Shown here in pieces: positions 35,638 through 44,216 of a stretch of DNA of 64,000 nucleotides. Below the pieces are notes generated by a model. It did no database searches and was not told the DNA's origin. It saw only the letters and a list, made by a program, of their open reading frames with translations. The number at the start of each line of letters is the position of its first letter. The stretch's first letter is position 1. The stretch covers positions 26,572-90,571 of the forward strand of contig NZ_FMXE01000020.1 of assembly GCF_900103735.1 (NCBI RefSeq), read 5' to 3'. This DNA comes from Algoriphagus alkaliphilus (GTDB lineage: Bacteria > Bacteroidota > Bacteroidia > Cytophagales > Cyclobacteriaceae). The translations under genes and the position numbers were made by a program.

Positions 35638-36825
35638 ATGCAAAAAGAAAAAGCGATTCTTTGGACGCTCGCCGCCATCAATTTCATTCATATTGTAGAT
35701 TTTATGATTCTCATGCCGCTGGGACCGCAGCTAATGAGAATCTTCGATATCGGACCCGGTGAGTTCAGTCTCCTGGTTTCCTCCTATACCTTCAGTGCAG
35801 GAATTTCCAGCTTTTTTGGAGCTTTTTTCCTGGATCGATTTGATCGAAAAAAGATACTGATTTGGGTCTATGTGGGATTCACTATCGCCACATTGGGATG
35901 TGCACTTTCCCCGACTTATGCGGTGCTTTTAGTAGCAAGAGTGCTTTCAGGTGTATTTGGAGGGCTTACTTCTGCCTTGATTTTGGCGATCATAGGCGAT
36001 GTGATTCCTGACGAAAGACGGGGTCGTGCGATGGGTTTGGTAATGGCAGCATTTTCCGTGGCCTCGGTCATGGGAGTTCCTATGGGTTTGTTTCTTGCAA
36101 GTCTCTCAAGCTGGCACACACCATTTTTTATTCTTACAGGCCTGTCGGTGATGAGTTTTGGTATGATTTACAAATTCATTCCGCCAATACGGGAGCATTT
36201 GGGTAAGGAGATCAAGCGTCCGCATCCTTTGCAGGTGATCTCCCGGGTGACCGGCAACGGCAATCAGATGCGGGCAATCTCGCTCTCAATCATGATGATG
36301 TTCGGACAGTTTATGATCATTCCGTTTCTGAGCCCATACAATGTTGCCAATGTGGGATTTTCAGAATTGGAGCTGACCTATATCTATATGGCAGGGGGAG
36401 CTTTCACTATTTTCACATCTCCATGGGTCGGGAAGTTGTCAGATAAACACGGGAAGCTGAAAATCTTCACGATTTTCATGTTGCTCAATTTGATCCCAAT
36501 TGGAATCATTACCCATTTGGGTGTCACTCCGATCCCGTTTGTTTTGATGATCACGACGATGTTTTTTGTGACTTCCAACGGGCGCTATGTACCTGCTGCG
36601 GCAATCATTACAGGTACTGCCAAGCCTGAAAATCGGGGAAGTTTCCTTAGCTTCAATTCAGCCGTTCAGCAAATGGCTGCAGGACTGGCGACATTGGCGG
36701 CAGGTTTGATTATCGGGGAAAATGAATCAGGCCAATTAACCAACTTCCATATCGTCGGCTATCTGGCTATCTTCTTCAGTGTCCTGTGCATTCCTTTGGC
36801 GAGACGGGTGAAGGTGGTGAGTTAA
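35638..36825 (+). CDS. MFS transporter (drug/sugar efflux type)
   Basis: A 395-residue, 12-helix major facilitator. Start chosen at the ATG of MQKEKAILWTLAAINFIHIV; the frame is open back to 35533 but that part overlaps nnr. Motif-A-like residues occur after helix 2 (FFLDRFDRKKILIW) and GDVIPDERRGRAMG follows helix 4, as in the DHA1/AraJ-like efflux group. No substrate can be assigned. 64 bases after nnr and possibly in the same transcript. A bidirectional hairpin separates it from asnS. Confidence 0.9.
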   Translation: MQKEKAILWTLAAINFIHIVDFMILMPLGPQLMRIFDIGPGEFSLLVSSYTFSAGISSFFGAFFLDRFDRKKILIWVYVGFTIATLGCALSPTYAVLLVARVLSGVFGGLTSALILAIIGDVIPDERRGRAMGLVMAAFSVASVMGVPMGLFLASLSSWHTPFFILTGLSVMSFGMIYKFIPPIREHLGKEIKRPHPLQVISRVTGNGNQMRAISLSIMMMFGQFMIIPFLSPYNVANVGFSELELTYIYMAGGAFTIFTSPWVGKLSDKHGKLKIFTIFMLLNLIPIGIITHLGVTPIPFVLMITTMFFVTSNGRYVPAAAIITGTAKPENRGSFLSFNSAVQQMAAGLATLAAGLIIGENESGQLTNFHIVGYLAIFFSVLCIPLARRVKVVS

Positions 36826-36829
36826 AAAA

Positions 36830-36851
36830 AATCCCGACTTTCATCGGGATT
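36830..36851. terminator. Bidirectional terminator between MFS gene and asnS
   Basis: Stem AATCCCGA / TCGGGATT with A-rich 5' and T-containing 3' flanks, placed between two convergent stops (36825 and 36862). Confidence 0.75.
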
Positions 36852-36861
36852 TAATTCTCTT

Positions 36862-38313
36862 TTAAAACTCTGCGTTTCCCGGTGTCCTTGGGAAAGCGAT
36901 AACATCCCGGATATTTCCCATGCCGGTGACAAACTGCACCATTCTCTCAAAGCCCAAGCCGAAGCCTGCATGCGGTGTAGATCCAAATCTGCGGGTGTCA
37001 AGGAACCACCACATTTCTTCCTTTGGAATATTCATTTCATCCATTCTGGCGGTAAGCACATCCAGTCTTTCCTCTCGCTGGGATCCACCTATAATTTCTC
37101 CGATGCCAGGGAAAAGGATATCCATGGCCGCCACTGTCTTGCCGTCTTCATTTTGACGCATGTAGAAAGACTTGATTTCCTTGGGATAGTCAGTGAGGAT
37201 GACCGGTTTTTTGAAGTGTTTTTCTACCAGATACCGCTCGTGCTCAGACTGAAGATCTGCCCCCCAACTTTCAATGAGGTATTGAAATTTCTTTTTCTTG
37301 TTTGGATTAGAATTTCGCAGGATATCTATGGCCTCCGTATAGGTGATTCTTACGAATTCATTATCCACCACGAATTTGAGTTTATCCAATAAATTCAGTT
37401 CGCTTCGCTGATCGGTTGGTTTGGAGCTTTCTTCTTCCAGAAGTCTGGATTCCAAAAACTTAAGATCTTCCTGACAGTTTTCCAGGGCATATTGGATGAG
37501 ATACTTCAGGAAATCCTCTGCCAGATCCGCATTGTCTTCTGCGTCATAGAAAGCCATTTCAGGCTCGATCATCCAGAATTCCGCCAAATGACGGGTAGTG
37601 TTGGAGTTTTCGGCCCGGAAAGTAGGACCGAAGGTATAAATCTCAGACAGGGCCATTGCTGCCAATTCGCCTTCCAATTGACCGGAGACGGTGAGATTTG
37701 CTTCTCTTTCGAAGAAATCCTTTTTGAAGTCAATCTTTCCATCCTCAGTTCTCGGAGGATTGCCAATCTCCAGGGTGGTCACTTTAAAAGTCTCTCCCGC
37801 ACCTTCAGCATCCGATGCCGTGATGATTGGGGTGTGGATATAAAAGAATCCTTTATCGTTGAAATACTTGTGCACAGCAAAAGCAAGCGCATGCCTGACT
37901 CTGAATACGGCGCCAAAGGTGTTGGTCCTCATTCTCAAATGTGCTATTTCTCTCAGAAACTCAAGGGAGTGCTTTTTGGGCTGTAAAGGATACTTTTCCG
38001 GATCAGCTTCACCCAGTACTTCAATCACTTTAGCATTAAGTTCGGAAGTTTGACCCGCCCCTTGGGATTCCACTACCGTTCCTGTGATTTTAAGACAGGC
38101 ACCTGTGGTGCATTTTTTAAGGACTTCCTCAGAAATCAGATTAGGATCGGCCACTACCTGATAGTTGGTAATGATGGAACCATCATTGAGCGCGATGAAA
38201 GAAACATTTTTATTGCTTCTTTTGGTGCGAACCCAACCCATGATCGTGACTTCTTTCCCGATTGGATTTTGATCGAGGATGGTCTTGATTTTGACCCGTT
38301 TGTTAAATGCCAT
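36862..38313 (-). CDS. asnS: Asparaginyl-tRNA synthetase
   Basis: Charges tRNA-Asn. At 483 aa it has the N-terminal OB-fold anticodon domain ([20 protein letters not shown]) and the class II core with motif 2 ([25 protein letters not shown]) and motif 3 ([21 protein letters not shown], followed by VIAFPRTPG). The insertion [24 protein letters not shown] region in the middle is usual for bacterial AsnRS, and the [11 protein letters not shown] signature separates it from AspRS. Monocistronic on the minus strand. Confidence 0.97.
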   Translation of the reverse strand: MAFNKRVKIKTILDQNPIGKEVTIMGWVRTKRSNKNVSFIALNDGSIITNYQVVADPNLISEEVLKKCTTGACLKITGTVVESQGAGQTSELNAKVIEVLGEADPEKYPLQPKKHSLEFLREIAHLRMRTNTFGAVFRVRHALAFAVHKYFNDKGFFYIHTPIITASDAEGAGETFKVTTLEIGNPPRTEDGKIDFKKDFFEREANLTVSGQLEGELAAMALSEIYTFGPTFRAENSNTTRHLAEFWMIEPEMAFYDAEDNADLAEDFLKYLIQYALENCQEDLKFLESRLLEEESSKPTDQRSELNLLDKLKFVVDNEFVRITYTEAIDILRNSNPNKKKKFQYLIESWGADLQSEHERYLVEKHFKKPVILTDYPKEIKSFYMRQNEDGKTVAAMDILFPGIGEIIGGSQREERLDVLTARMDEMNIPKEEMWWFLDTRRFGSTPHAGFGLGFERMVQFVTGMGNIRDVIAFPRTPGNAEF

Positions 38314-38416
38314 TGGAGATTTTTTTTATCGGAAAAAGTTCTTTTCCGGCCATTTTTTAGTGGAATGCAAAAAAACGATTAAATCACCTTTTTATCAAAA
38401 ATTTGGCTCTTTTTCC

Positions 38417-38424
38417 TAAATTTG
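38417..38424 (+). promoter_or_regulatory. Candidate -7 element upstream of rpoN
   Basis: TAAATTTG fully matches TAnnTTTG and lies 66 bases before the rpoN ATG, but no good TTTG box is found at the correct distance upstream. Confidence 0.3.
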
Positions 38425-38490
38425 ATTGTGAAGCTTTTTCAGATAGAAAAGCTTTTTTTAAACCCAACTAGAAGGTTTCAATTGAACTAA

Positions 38491-39951
38491 ATGCAAAAGC
38501 TTAATCTTAATCAATCTCTTTCTCAGAAGCTATCACCCCAGCAAATTCAGTTCATTAAGCTGCTTCAAGTGCCTACAGCTGAACTGGATACGAGAATAGA
38601 AGAGGAATTGGAAATCAATCCTGCGCTCGAAGAGGGAAAGGATGAAGAGCCGGAGCAAACGCAGGAGGATGACTTTGAAGACTCCTTTGACGATGACACC
38701 GGACGGGATGATCATGAATTAAATCTTGATGATTACCTCGACGATGAATATAGTGGGTACAAAATGCAGGGAGATGGCAACTATAATGCTGACGACGATG
38801 ACCGGGAAATACCCATTTCATCTCAAGCTTCTTTGCATGAGCAGTTGATCACACAGCTCAATTTTCTAAAACTTGATGAGCGGCAGAAGATCATCGGCCA
38901 GCAATTAATTGGAAGTATTGAGAATGACGGCTACATCAGACGCGATCTCGAAGCGATCATCAACGACTTGGCTTTCAGTCAGAATATTGAAACCGATATC
39001 GATGAAATGGAGGAGATCCTCCGGAAAATTCAAAACTTTGATCCGGCCGGTATTGCCGCCAGAAATCTTCAGGAATGTTTGATCATTCAGTTGGAGCGAA
39101 AAGAGCATCCCGATGATCCCATTGTTATGAATGCTTTGCTTATACTTCAGGATTGTTTTGAGGAGTTTACCAAAAAACATTATTCCAAGATTCAGAAGCG
39201 CCTCGATCTTGATGAGGATCAAATCAAAGATTCGATCAATCTGATCACCAAACTTAATCCGAAACCGGGTGGTACATCGGATGGACTAATTCGCACACAG
39301 TATATTATACCCGATTTTATCCTGTCCAACATCGGTGGAAAAATGGAAATCAGTCTAAATTCCCGGAACGCACCTGAGCTTCGTATCTCGAGATCCTATT
39401 CTGAGATGTTTGATGCCTATGATAAAAGTGACAAAAAGGATAAAAAGCTGAAAGAAACGGTCACGTTTGTGAAGCAAAAGCTGGATTCCGCCAAATGGTT
39501 TATTGATGCGATCAAGCAAAGGCAAAATACGCTTCTGAGAACTATGGAAGCTATACTGAACTATCAAAAAGAATTTTTTATCGATGGAGACGAAACAAAT
39601 CTCCGTCCAATGATCTTAAAGGATATTGCCGAACGAATTGGGATGGATATTTCAACCGTTTCTAGGGTGGCAAACAGCAAGGCAATTCAGACTGAGTTTG
39701 GAGTCTATCCGCTGAAGTACTTTTTCTCTGAAGGTATCGCTACCGACAGCGGTGAGGATGTGAGCAACCGTGAGGTGAAGTCAGTATTACAGACCATGGT
39801 CGATGCCGAGGATAAAAAGAGACCGCTTTCTGATGATAAACTTGTAAAAATGCTAAATAAGTTGGGATATAATATAGCTAGACGTACGGTAGCAAAATAC
39901 CGCGAACAGCTTCAGATTCCTGTAGCAAGGCTAAGAAAAGAGCTATTGTGA
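38491..39951 (+). CDS. rpoN: RNA polymerase sigma-54 factor
   Basis: Alternative sigma factor needing AAA+ activators. It is 486 aa. Region I is Gln/Leu-rich (MQKLNLNQSLSQKLSPQQIQ), followed by a very acidic region II (about residues 48-105, many D/E), the core-binding region III (ERQKIIGQQLIGSIENDGYI, LQNFDPAGIAARNLQECL-like repeats), a helix-turn-helix (DIAERIGMDISTVSRVANSK) and the RpoN box ARRTVAKYRE near the C-terminus. No enhancer-binding protein gene is seen in the window. The stop overlaps the next gene's GTG. Confidence 0.97.
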   Translation: MQKLNLNQSLSQKLSPQQIQFIKLLQVPTAELDTRIEEELEINPALEEGKDEEPEQTQEDDFEDSFDDDTGRDDHELNLDDYLDDEYSGYKMQGDGNYNADDDDREIPISSQASLHEQLITQLNFLKLDERQKIIGQQLIGSIENDGYIRRDLEAIINDLAFSQNIETDIDEMEEILRKIQNFDPAGIAARNLQECLIIQLERKEHPDDPIVMNALLILQDCFEEFTKKHYSKIQKRLDLDEDQIKDSINLITKLNPKPGGTSDGLIRTQYIIPDFILSNIGGKMEISLNSRNAPELRISRSYSEMFDAYDKSDKKDKKLKETVTFVKQKLDSAKWFIDAIKQRQNTLLRTMEAILNYQKEFFIDGDETNLRPMILKDIAERIGMDISTVSRVANSKAIQTEFGVYPLKYFFSEGIATDSGEDVSNREVKSVLQTMVDAEDKKRPLSDDKLVKMLNKLGYNIARRTVAKYREQLQIPVARLRKELL

Positions 39952-40565
39952 GATTGATTGCCTTAGTGATTTCAGTGGTTTTTCAACCGCTGTTGATGCC
40001 AACATTAGTTTATGGGATGATTCTTTTTGCAGTACCGGAGGCCACCAGTATTCCCGAGGAATTTAAGGAAAGAATTTTCTTTTTAATCATACTCTCAACC
40101 TTGGTTATTCCGATGATCAGCATCATCGGCTTGAGGCTAAGTGGGACAGTCAAAAGTCTTCACATGCCGGAGGTCAAAGATCGTAGGATTCCATTTTTGA
40201 TTACCACAGCATATTTTCTGCTGACCACTTGGTTTTTATACCAAAAGACAGACCTAGATCCGGTGCTTTGGCTTGGAATGGCGGTGATCTGCACTTCGGT
40301 CGTGATTCTGACGGGGATTAGTTTTTTTTGGAAAATGTCAGCCCACATGACAGGTACCGGCGGGCTTCTTGCGGTGGTATTAGTTTTAGGAAATAAATTT
40401 CCAAATTTTGAAGTTCTTTACCCGCTTTTAGGGGCATTAGTCCTTTGTGGAGTAGTGGCCACATCTCGTCTGTTGTTGCAGGCCCACCGACCTCTGGAAG
40501 TTTATATTGGATTGGCCACAGGTTTTATTGTCTGTTGGCTAGGGTTTAATTGGATTTGGACATAA
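39948..40565 (+). CDS. PAP2-like membrane protein
   Basis: A 205-residue protein with about six membrane segments (LIALVISVVFQPLLMPTLVYG, IFFLIILSTLVIPMISIIGL, FLITTAYFLLTTWFLY and others). The segment ATSRLLLQAHRPLEVYIGLATGF resembles motif 3 of PAP2-type phosphatases (S-R-x5-H-x6-G), while TGTGGLLAVVL occupies the place of motif 2 without its usual SGH. It may therefore be a degenerate family member rather than an active phosphatase. The start codon is GTG, overlapping the rpoN stop (GTGA), so it is coupled to rpoN. Confidence 0.78.
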   Translation: MRLIALVISVVFQPLLMPTLVYGMILFAVPEATSIPEEFKERIFFLIILSTLVIPMISIIGLRLSGTVKSLHMPEVKDRRIPFLITTAYFLLTTWFLYQKTDLDPVLWLGMAVICTSVVILTGISFFWKMSAHMTGTGGLLAVVLVLGNKFPNFEVLYPLLGALVLCGVVATSRLLLQAHRPLEVYIGLATGFIVCWLGFNWIWT

Positions 40566-40567
40566 AA

Positions 40568-40590
40568 AAACCCGAATACAATCCGGGTTT
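40568..40590. terminator. Terminator between the PAP2-like gene and the barrel gene
   Basis: Stem AAACCCG / CGGGTTT with a nine-base loop, preceded by a run of A and followed by TAATTT, so it can act on both strands. It separates convergent stops. Confidence 0.7.
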
Positions 40591-40609
40591 AATTTCTGTT
40601 GCGGGTAGT

Positions 40610-41356
40610 TTAGAAAACTGAGACGGCCAACCCGAAGTTAATTTGGCTGGCCTCCGTAGCAAAAGGCCCTCTACCGGCTTGCCAAACGTCGTTGAGGTAA
40701 AAGTTGCCCCAAACATAAAAACCCGGTGATCCTGCCTTGATAGACACTGCATAGCGTATTTTCTCCAATCCGAAATTTTGCGAATCTTTAATCTTACGCG
40801 TACCCATGGCATCGGATTCATAGCTGATTTTAGTGTGGGCATTATAGAGATAACCTACTTTTCCTCCAATACTAAATCTGAAGCTTTTACTGTAGTTGTT
40901 TTTATTGATATGGTATCTCAATTCCAAAGGAATTTCCAAATAATTTACAGCCAAATTATTTTTGTTGATGCTGATAGTCTTACCATAGACCTCGGTGACA
41001 CCTAAAAGTCTGGAAGACTCAGCCCCTAGTGTGGGATTGATGAACAGGTTTTGATCATTTGCAAATTGGTACTTATCAGTACCAATACCGAAACCCGGAT
41101 TGAGCGTGAAGCCTGATTTATCACCTAAGATATTGATAGGGAATTGGTAAGAAACGTTGAAAGTCCTCGATCCAATAAAATTTGTTTCGATGTCTGCCGG
41201 TCTATTAGTCAATAGGTTAAAGCCAAACTCTATATTCAAGTCATTCGGGATATTTGGACGACCCCCAATTGGGGATTTTGCTTTTGTCTCGGATTCCTGT
41301 GCCTGTACAAATTGAAATAAAAAGAAAGCGAGCGACAGTGTAAATATTTTTTTCAT
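40610..41356 (-). CDS. Outer-membrane beta-barrel protein of unknown function
   Basis: A 248-residue exported protein starting at the ATG of MKKIFTLSLAFFLFQFVQAQ, with cleavage after the VQA-Q near residue 19; the longer frame to 41389 adds a non-signal extension. The mature part alternates polar and aromatic residues in about ten strands (NDLNIEFGFNLLTNRPADIE, FSIGGKVGYLYNAHTKISYE, FYVWGNFYLNDVW) and ends in FGLAVSVF. This suits a porin-like or PorT-like outer-membrane protein. No ligand known. Convergent with the PAP2-like gene; upstream is the tRNA-Arg region. Confidence 0.82.
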   Translation of the reverse strand: MKKIFTLSLAFFLFQFVQAQESETKAKSPIGGRPNIPNDLNIEFGFNLLTNRPADIETNFIGSRTFNVSYQFPINILGDKSGFTLNPGFGIGTDKYQFANDQNLFINPTLGAESSRLLGVTEVYGKTISINKNNLAVNYLEIPLELRYHINKNNYSKSFRFSIGGKVGYLYNAHTKISYESDAMGTRKIKDSQNFGLEKIRYAVSIKAGSPGFYVWGNFYLNDVWQAGRGPFATEASQINFGLAVSVF

Positions 41357-41490
41357 CAAAAGAGGTTTCTTATCAGTGAATGTGGGCAAAAATATAAAAT
41401 CCCAAAGGATTTACCCTCTTGACGGTCTTAATTATTCTTAAGGTAAAGTGAGATATATGGAGCTTGAGTATATTTTCTTCGAGTAGAGAA

Positions 41491-41521
41491 TTTGCTTAAA
41501 AAATAAATAAAGGTACCTTTG
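41491..41521 (+). promoter_or_regulatory. tRNA-Arg promoter
   Basis: TTTG (41491-41494), exactly 19 bases, then TACCTTTG (41514-41521): a perfect match to the Bacteroidota TTTG-N19-TAnnTTTG consensus, 11 bases before the tRNA. Confidence 0.8.
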
Positions 41522-41532
41522 CAGACCGTAAC

Positions 41533-41606
41533 GGCTTCGTAGCTCAATTGAATAGAGCACCTGATTACGGCTCAGGAGGTTTCAGGTTTGAATCCTGACG
41601 AGGTCA
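41533..41606 (+). tRNA. tRNA-Arg (anticodon ACG)
   Basis: A 74-base tRNA: acceptor GGCTTCG/CGAGGTC, D-stem GCTC/GAGC, anticodon stem CCTGA/TCAGG with loop TTACGGC (ACG at 41567-41569, to be read as ICG after deamination), variable loop AGGTT, T-stem TCAGG/CCTGA. The D-loop reads AATTGAATA and the T-loop TTTGAAT instead of the usual AGTTGGATA and TTCGAAT, so positions 15, 19, 48 and 56 are A, A, T, T. CCA is not encoded. A perfect promoter lies upstream and a terminator downstream. Confidence 0.95.
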
Positions 41607-41610
41607 CAAG

Positions 41611-41635
41611 AGCTCAGCTTGCTAAAAGCTGGGCT
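41611..41635 (+). terminator. tRNA-Arg terminator
   Basis: Stem AGCTCAGCT / AGCTGGGCT (one T-G wobble), loop TGCTAAA, followed by a run of T at 41635-41640. Confidence 0.82.
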
Positions 41636-41703
41636 TTTTTATTGGGTGAATTGAATTTTTCCTAACCCTTTTTTAGGCTATTTTTGAAGCTAGTTTACAG
41701 ATC

Positions 41704-41940
41704 ATGCGAAAACTCTATTTCTTTTTTGCTTTTATTCTTTTTGCAGCTTGTGAGGAATTGGTCGATGTGAAGCGGATTGAAGGGCCCTGCACCATCCAAC
41801 TTGTTAAGGGGGGGACGATTACTACTCAGGAAGCTATAGAGATTCTCAAGGCTACTGGCACAATCACTTATCGGGACGAGGATGGCAAGCTTTGGTCTAT
41901 TCCTGCGGATGAATACCTGACCTATTCCTGCGGGAATTAA
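41704..41940 (+). CDS. Small lipoprotein of unknown function
   Basis: 78 residues. A lipoprotein signal, MRKLYFFFAFILFAAC, ends at Cys16 (lipobox LFAAC), and the mature 62-residue domain (EELVDVKRIEGPCTIQLVKG, TTQEAIEILKATGTITYRDE, GKLWSIPADEYLTYSCGN) has two further cysteines that could form a disulfide. A -7-like TATTTTTG lies about 18 bases upstream. I do not recognise the family. Its stop codon overlaps the stop of the convergent broken glycosidase gene. Confidence 0.72.
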   Translation: MRKLYFFFAFILFAACEELVDVKRIEGPCTIQLVKGGTITTQEAIEILKATGTITYRDEDGKLWSIPADEYLTYSCGN

Positions 41941-42642
41941 TCTATCGCGTCGAGGATAAGTACCCAGTCGTTCCCTCTTCCCTCACTGGGAGGGGAAACC
42001 AAAACATTACTTCCTTTCATTAGATTTTTTCCCGATTTGATTTCGACTCCGGTTCGAGGATCAAACCATGTGCTTTTAAAATACTCTCCGGTCATTAGTG
42101 TGAGATTAAGTTGGATGCTTTTCCCATTTGGGAAATAAATAAAGGCAAAGCAGCCATCATTCCCTCTGATAGCTGTAATGTAAAATTCATCATCCAATTG
42201 CGTTGAAGCAATTAAACTCTGGTCCGGACGTCGATCAAAATTGGGTCGGCTAAGCATTAATTTTTTTATGTGCTTTACCTGATTGGCGACCTCCAAATCC
42301 AGTGATAATTTCCATGGCTTTAGTGGTGCATTGATTGGGCTTTTATCCAAATCATACAGCTGCCAGACGGCATGACAACCGTATGTCTGACCTGCTGCTC
42401 CCGCAAAAACGTTCCAATTAAAGCCTTGTTCTTTTCGGGTATCCGGATAATAGACTGCTTCTGTCTGGTCAAGTCGATGAAACAATTCCCAAGCCGTATC
42501 AGCCATCCAAAAAAATGGGGATCCATCTGAAGTCATGAGATATCGATTTGCTCGATGAACCAGAATAGGTCCCTTAATTTCTTGAGCTTGGATTACCCAA
42601 GTTGTCAAGAGTGCGATAAAAAAGGAAAATAGTTTTTTTCAT
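41937..42642 (-). pseudogene. DUF4038 (apiosidase-like) glycoside hydrolase, frameshifted and internally deleted
   Basis: The frame from 42608 begins inside a signal peptide (TTWVIQAQEIKGP) and continues with the family start ILVHRANRYLMTSDGSPFFWMADTAWELFHRL. After DTRKEQGFN the sequence jumps directly to VFAGAAGQTYGCHAVWQLYD, a segment normally about 200 residues later, so the core of the TIM barrel is missing. The C-terminal collagen-binding-like domain (GEYFKSTWFDPRTGVEIKSG) is kept. The natural ATG at 42642 (MKKTIFLF) is in a different frame: the homopolymer-rich signal region has one extra base. An intact homologue would be about 430-460 aa. Probably a non-functional remnant. Confidence 0.82.
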
Positions 42643-42656
42643 GGAAGTAGCAAAAA

Positions 42657-42680
42657 AAAAGCAGCCCGTAGGCTGCTTTT
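42657..42680. terminator. Bidirectional terminator after the sugar-type MFS gene
   Basis: 10-bp perfect stem AAAAGCAGCC / GGCTGCTTTT with a CGTA loop, flanked by A- and T-runs. It is nine bases past the minus-strand MFS stop. Confidence 0.85.
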
Positions 42681-42688
42681 GAGTCAAA

Positions 42689-43915
42689 TTAATGAGCGGC
42701 CGCTACGGCTGCTTTGGAGCCCTTTTGCCAAATAAAGAAGATGATAAATAATACGATCAGGATTCCCGGGAATAAGAGCATTTTCTGCAAGGTTTCCTGT
42801 CCGGCAGCTAATTCAAGCGCGTCGCCTGCCAATCCAGCGGCACTTTGAGATGCTCTTGATGCATCAATCCAACCTCCAATAATTGGCTGGAAGATCGCGG
42901 TAGAGAACATTCCTATACCCCCTATGATAGACATTCCCAATGCTCCGGAAAGTGGTACACGTTGGGCAACTGCTCCCACCATTACTGGCCAGAAGTAACA
43001 CACCCCAATTGCAAAAATCACCGCAGCAACATAGGCCATAGGGCCTGTGACAGTGCTAAATAAGAAGATGCCAATCGAGGCAAAGATAGCCCCGCCAAGC
43101 AATACACCAGTTTGACCAAGCGCTTTTACAACCGGACCTGCAAAGAATCTGCCTACTGCCATCACTCCGGTAGTAAGTGCTAAAATCAACATTGGGCTAG
43201 CACCGCTGGATCCCATGATCAATCCTACCCACTGTTGTGGTCCGAATTCAGAAATCGCCGTCAGTGCCATGCAAATGAAGAGGAAAATAAATACTGGACT
43301 GAGCATTGCTTTGAAGTTGGAACTTACAGACGTAACTCCTTCGACCTTTGGCTTTGGGAAAGCTTTTCCAAAGAAAAGAATGGCATAGGCCACTGTAGGA
43401 ATCATCATCACCCAAACTTGGGATTGCCAAGCAAATCCTCCGTCTGTCATAAACTTGGAGACCAAGCTGCCTAATACAATTCCGCCCGGGAACCACATGT
43501 GAAACCTGTTCAACATCTTATTAAGCGTGGTGCCGGAGTACATATCGGCGATAAGCGGGTTACATGCAGCTTCGGTACAGCCATTACCAAATCCGATAAA
43601 CAGTGTTGAAATCAGAAGCGTCGTATAACCATCCGCAAAAATGGTCATCAAAATACCGAGGGTATGAGTCACAAAAGCGATTCTCATAATATTGGCAGGC
43701 CCAACAATATGGTAGAATAGCCCTCCAAGAATCATGGAAATAGGGAATCCGAGAAACCACATGGAGTTGATAAAACCTAGCTGCTCGGCAGTTAGGCCGA
43801 ATGAATCTCCCAATTGTGGAAGGATTCCCGCACGAATGGAAAATGAAAAGGCGGTGGTGATGAGCGCCAGACAGCTTGCGTTGAATAGGGCGCCACGATT
43901 GATGGTTTGAGTCAT
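42689..43915 (-). CDS. MFS transporter, sugar-type (FucP/NHS-like)
   Basis: A 408-residue, 12-helix protein. The start is taken at MTQTINRGALFNASCLALIT (43915); an in-frame ATG at 43951 would add 12 residues. The segments FSIRAGILPQLGDSFGLTAE, ALIADMYSG-like NPLIADMYSGTTLNKMLNRF, FHMWFPGGIVLGSL and VCYFWPVMVGAVAQRV match a Bacteroidota branch of sugar/proton symporters often found beside glycoside hydrolase and Gfo/Idh/MocA genes. The adjacent broken apiosidase gene is consistent with a former sugar-use locus. Substrate unknown. Confidence 0.88.
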   Translation of the reverse strand: MTQTINRGALFNASCLALITTAFSFSIRAGILPQLGDSFGLTAEQLGFINSMWFLGFPISMILGGLFYHIVGPANIMRIAFVTHTLGILMTIFADGYTTLLISTLFIGFGNGCTEAACNPLIADMYSGTTLNKMLNRFHMWFPGGIVLGSLVSKFMTDGGFAWQSQVWVMMIPTVAYAILFFGKAFPKPKVEGVTSVSSNFKAMLSPVFIFLFICMALTAISEFGPQQWVGLIMGSSGASPMLILALTTGVMAVGRFFAGPVVKALGQTGVLLGGAIFASIGIFLFSTVTGPMAYVAAVIFAIGVCYFWPVMVGAVAQRVPLSGALGMSIIGGIGMFSTAIFQPIIGGWIDASRASQSAAGLAGDALELAAGQETLQKMLLFPGILIVLFIIFFIWQKGSKAAVAAAH

Positions 43916-44216
43916 GGAAGAGTGCTTTGGTTTTTGGGTTGAGTTAAACATTCAATTAAAACGATTCAAAATAGAAAAAAAAAGGGATTTAGCTTTCCCG
44001 TGGTAAAAATTATTCCTTGAATGGAAGTCATCTTTGTTAATGGAGAAGGGGAAATTGAGTTCTTCAAAAAGTGAAATTCCTCTTTTTGGAAATTTTGGTG
44101 CAAAGGGCTTGATCTCACACAGAAAATCCGGAATGATGCTATAAGAAATTGGTTATATCGCCGGTCTTTCTATTAGGCAGGAAATTTACTTTGGTCAAAT
44201 GAGTAGTTTTTAACTG

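Noticed and set aside
37492..37986. 164-residue forward frame
   Set aside because: Antisense to asnS.
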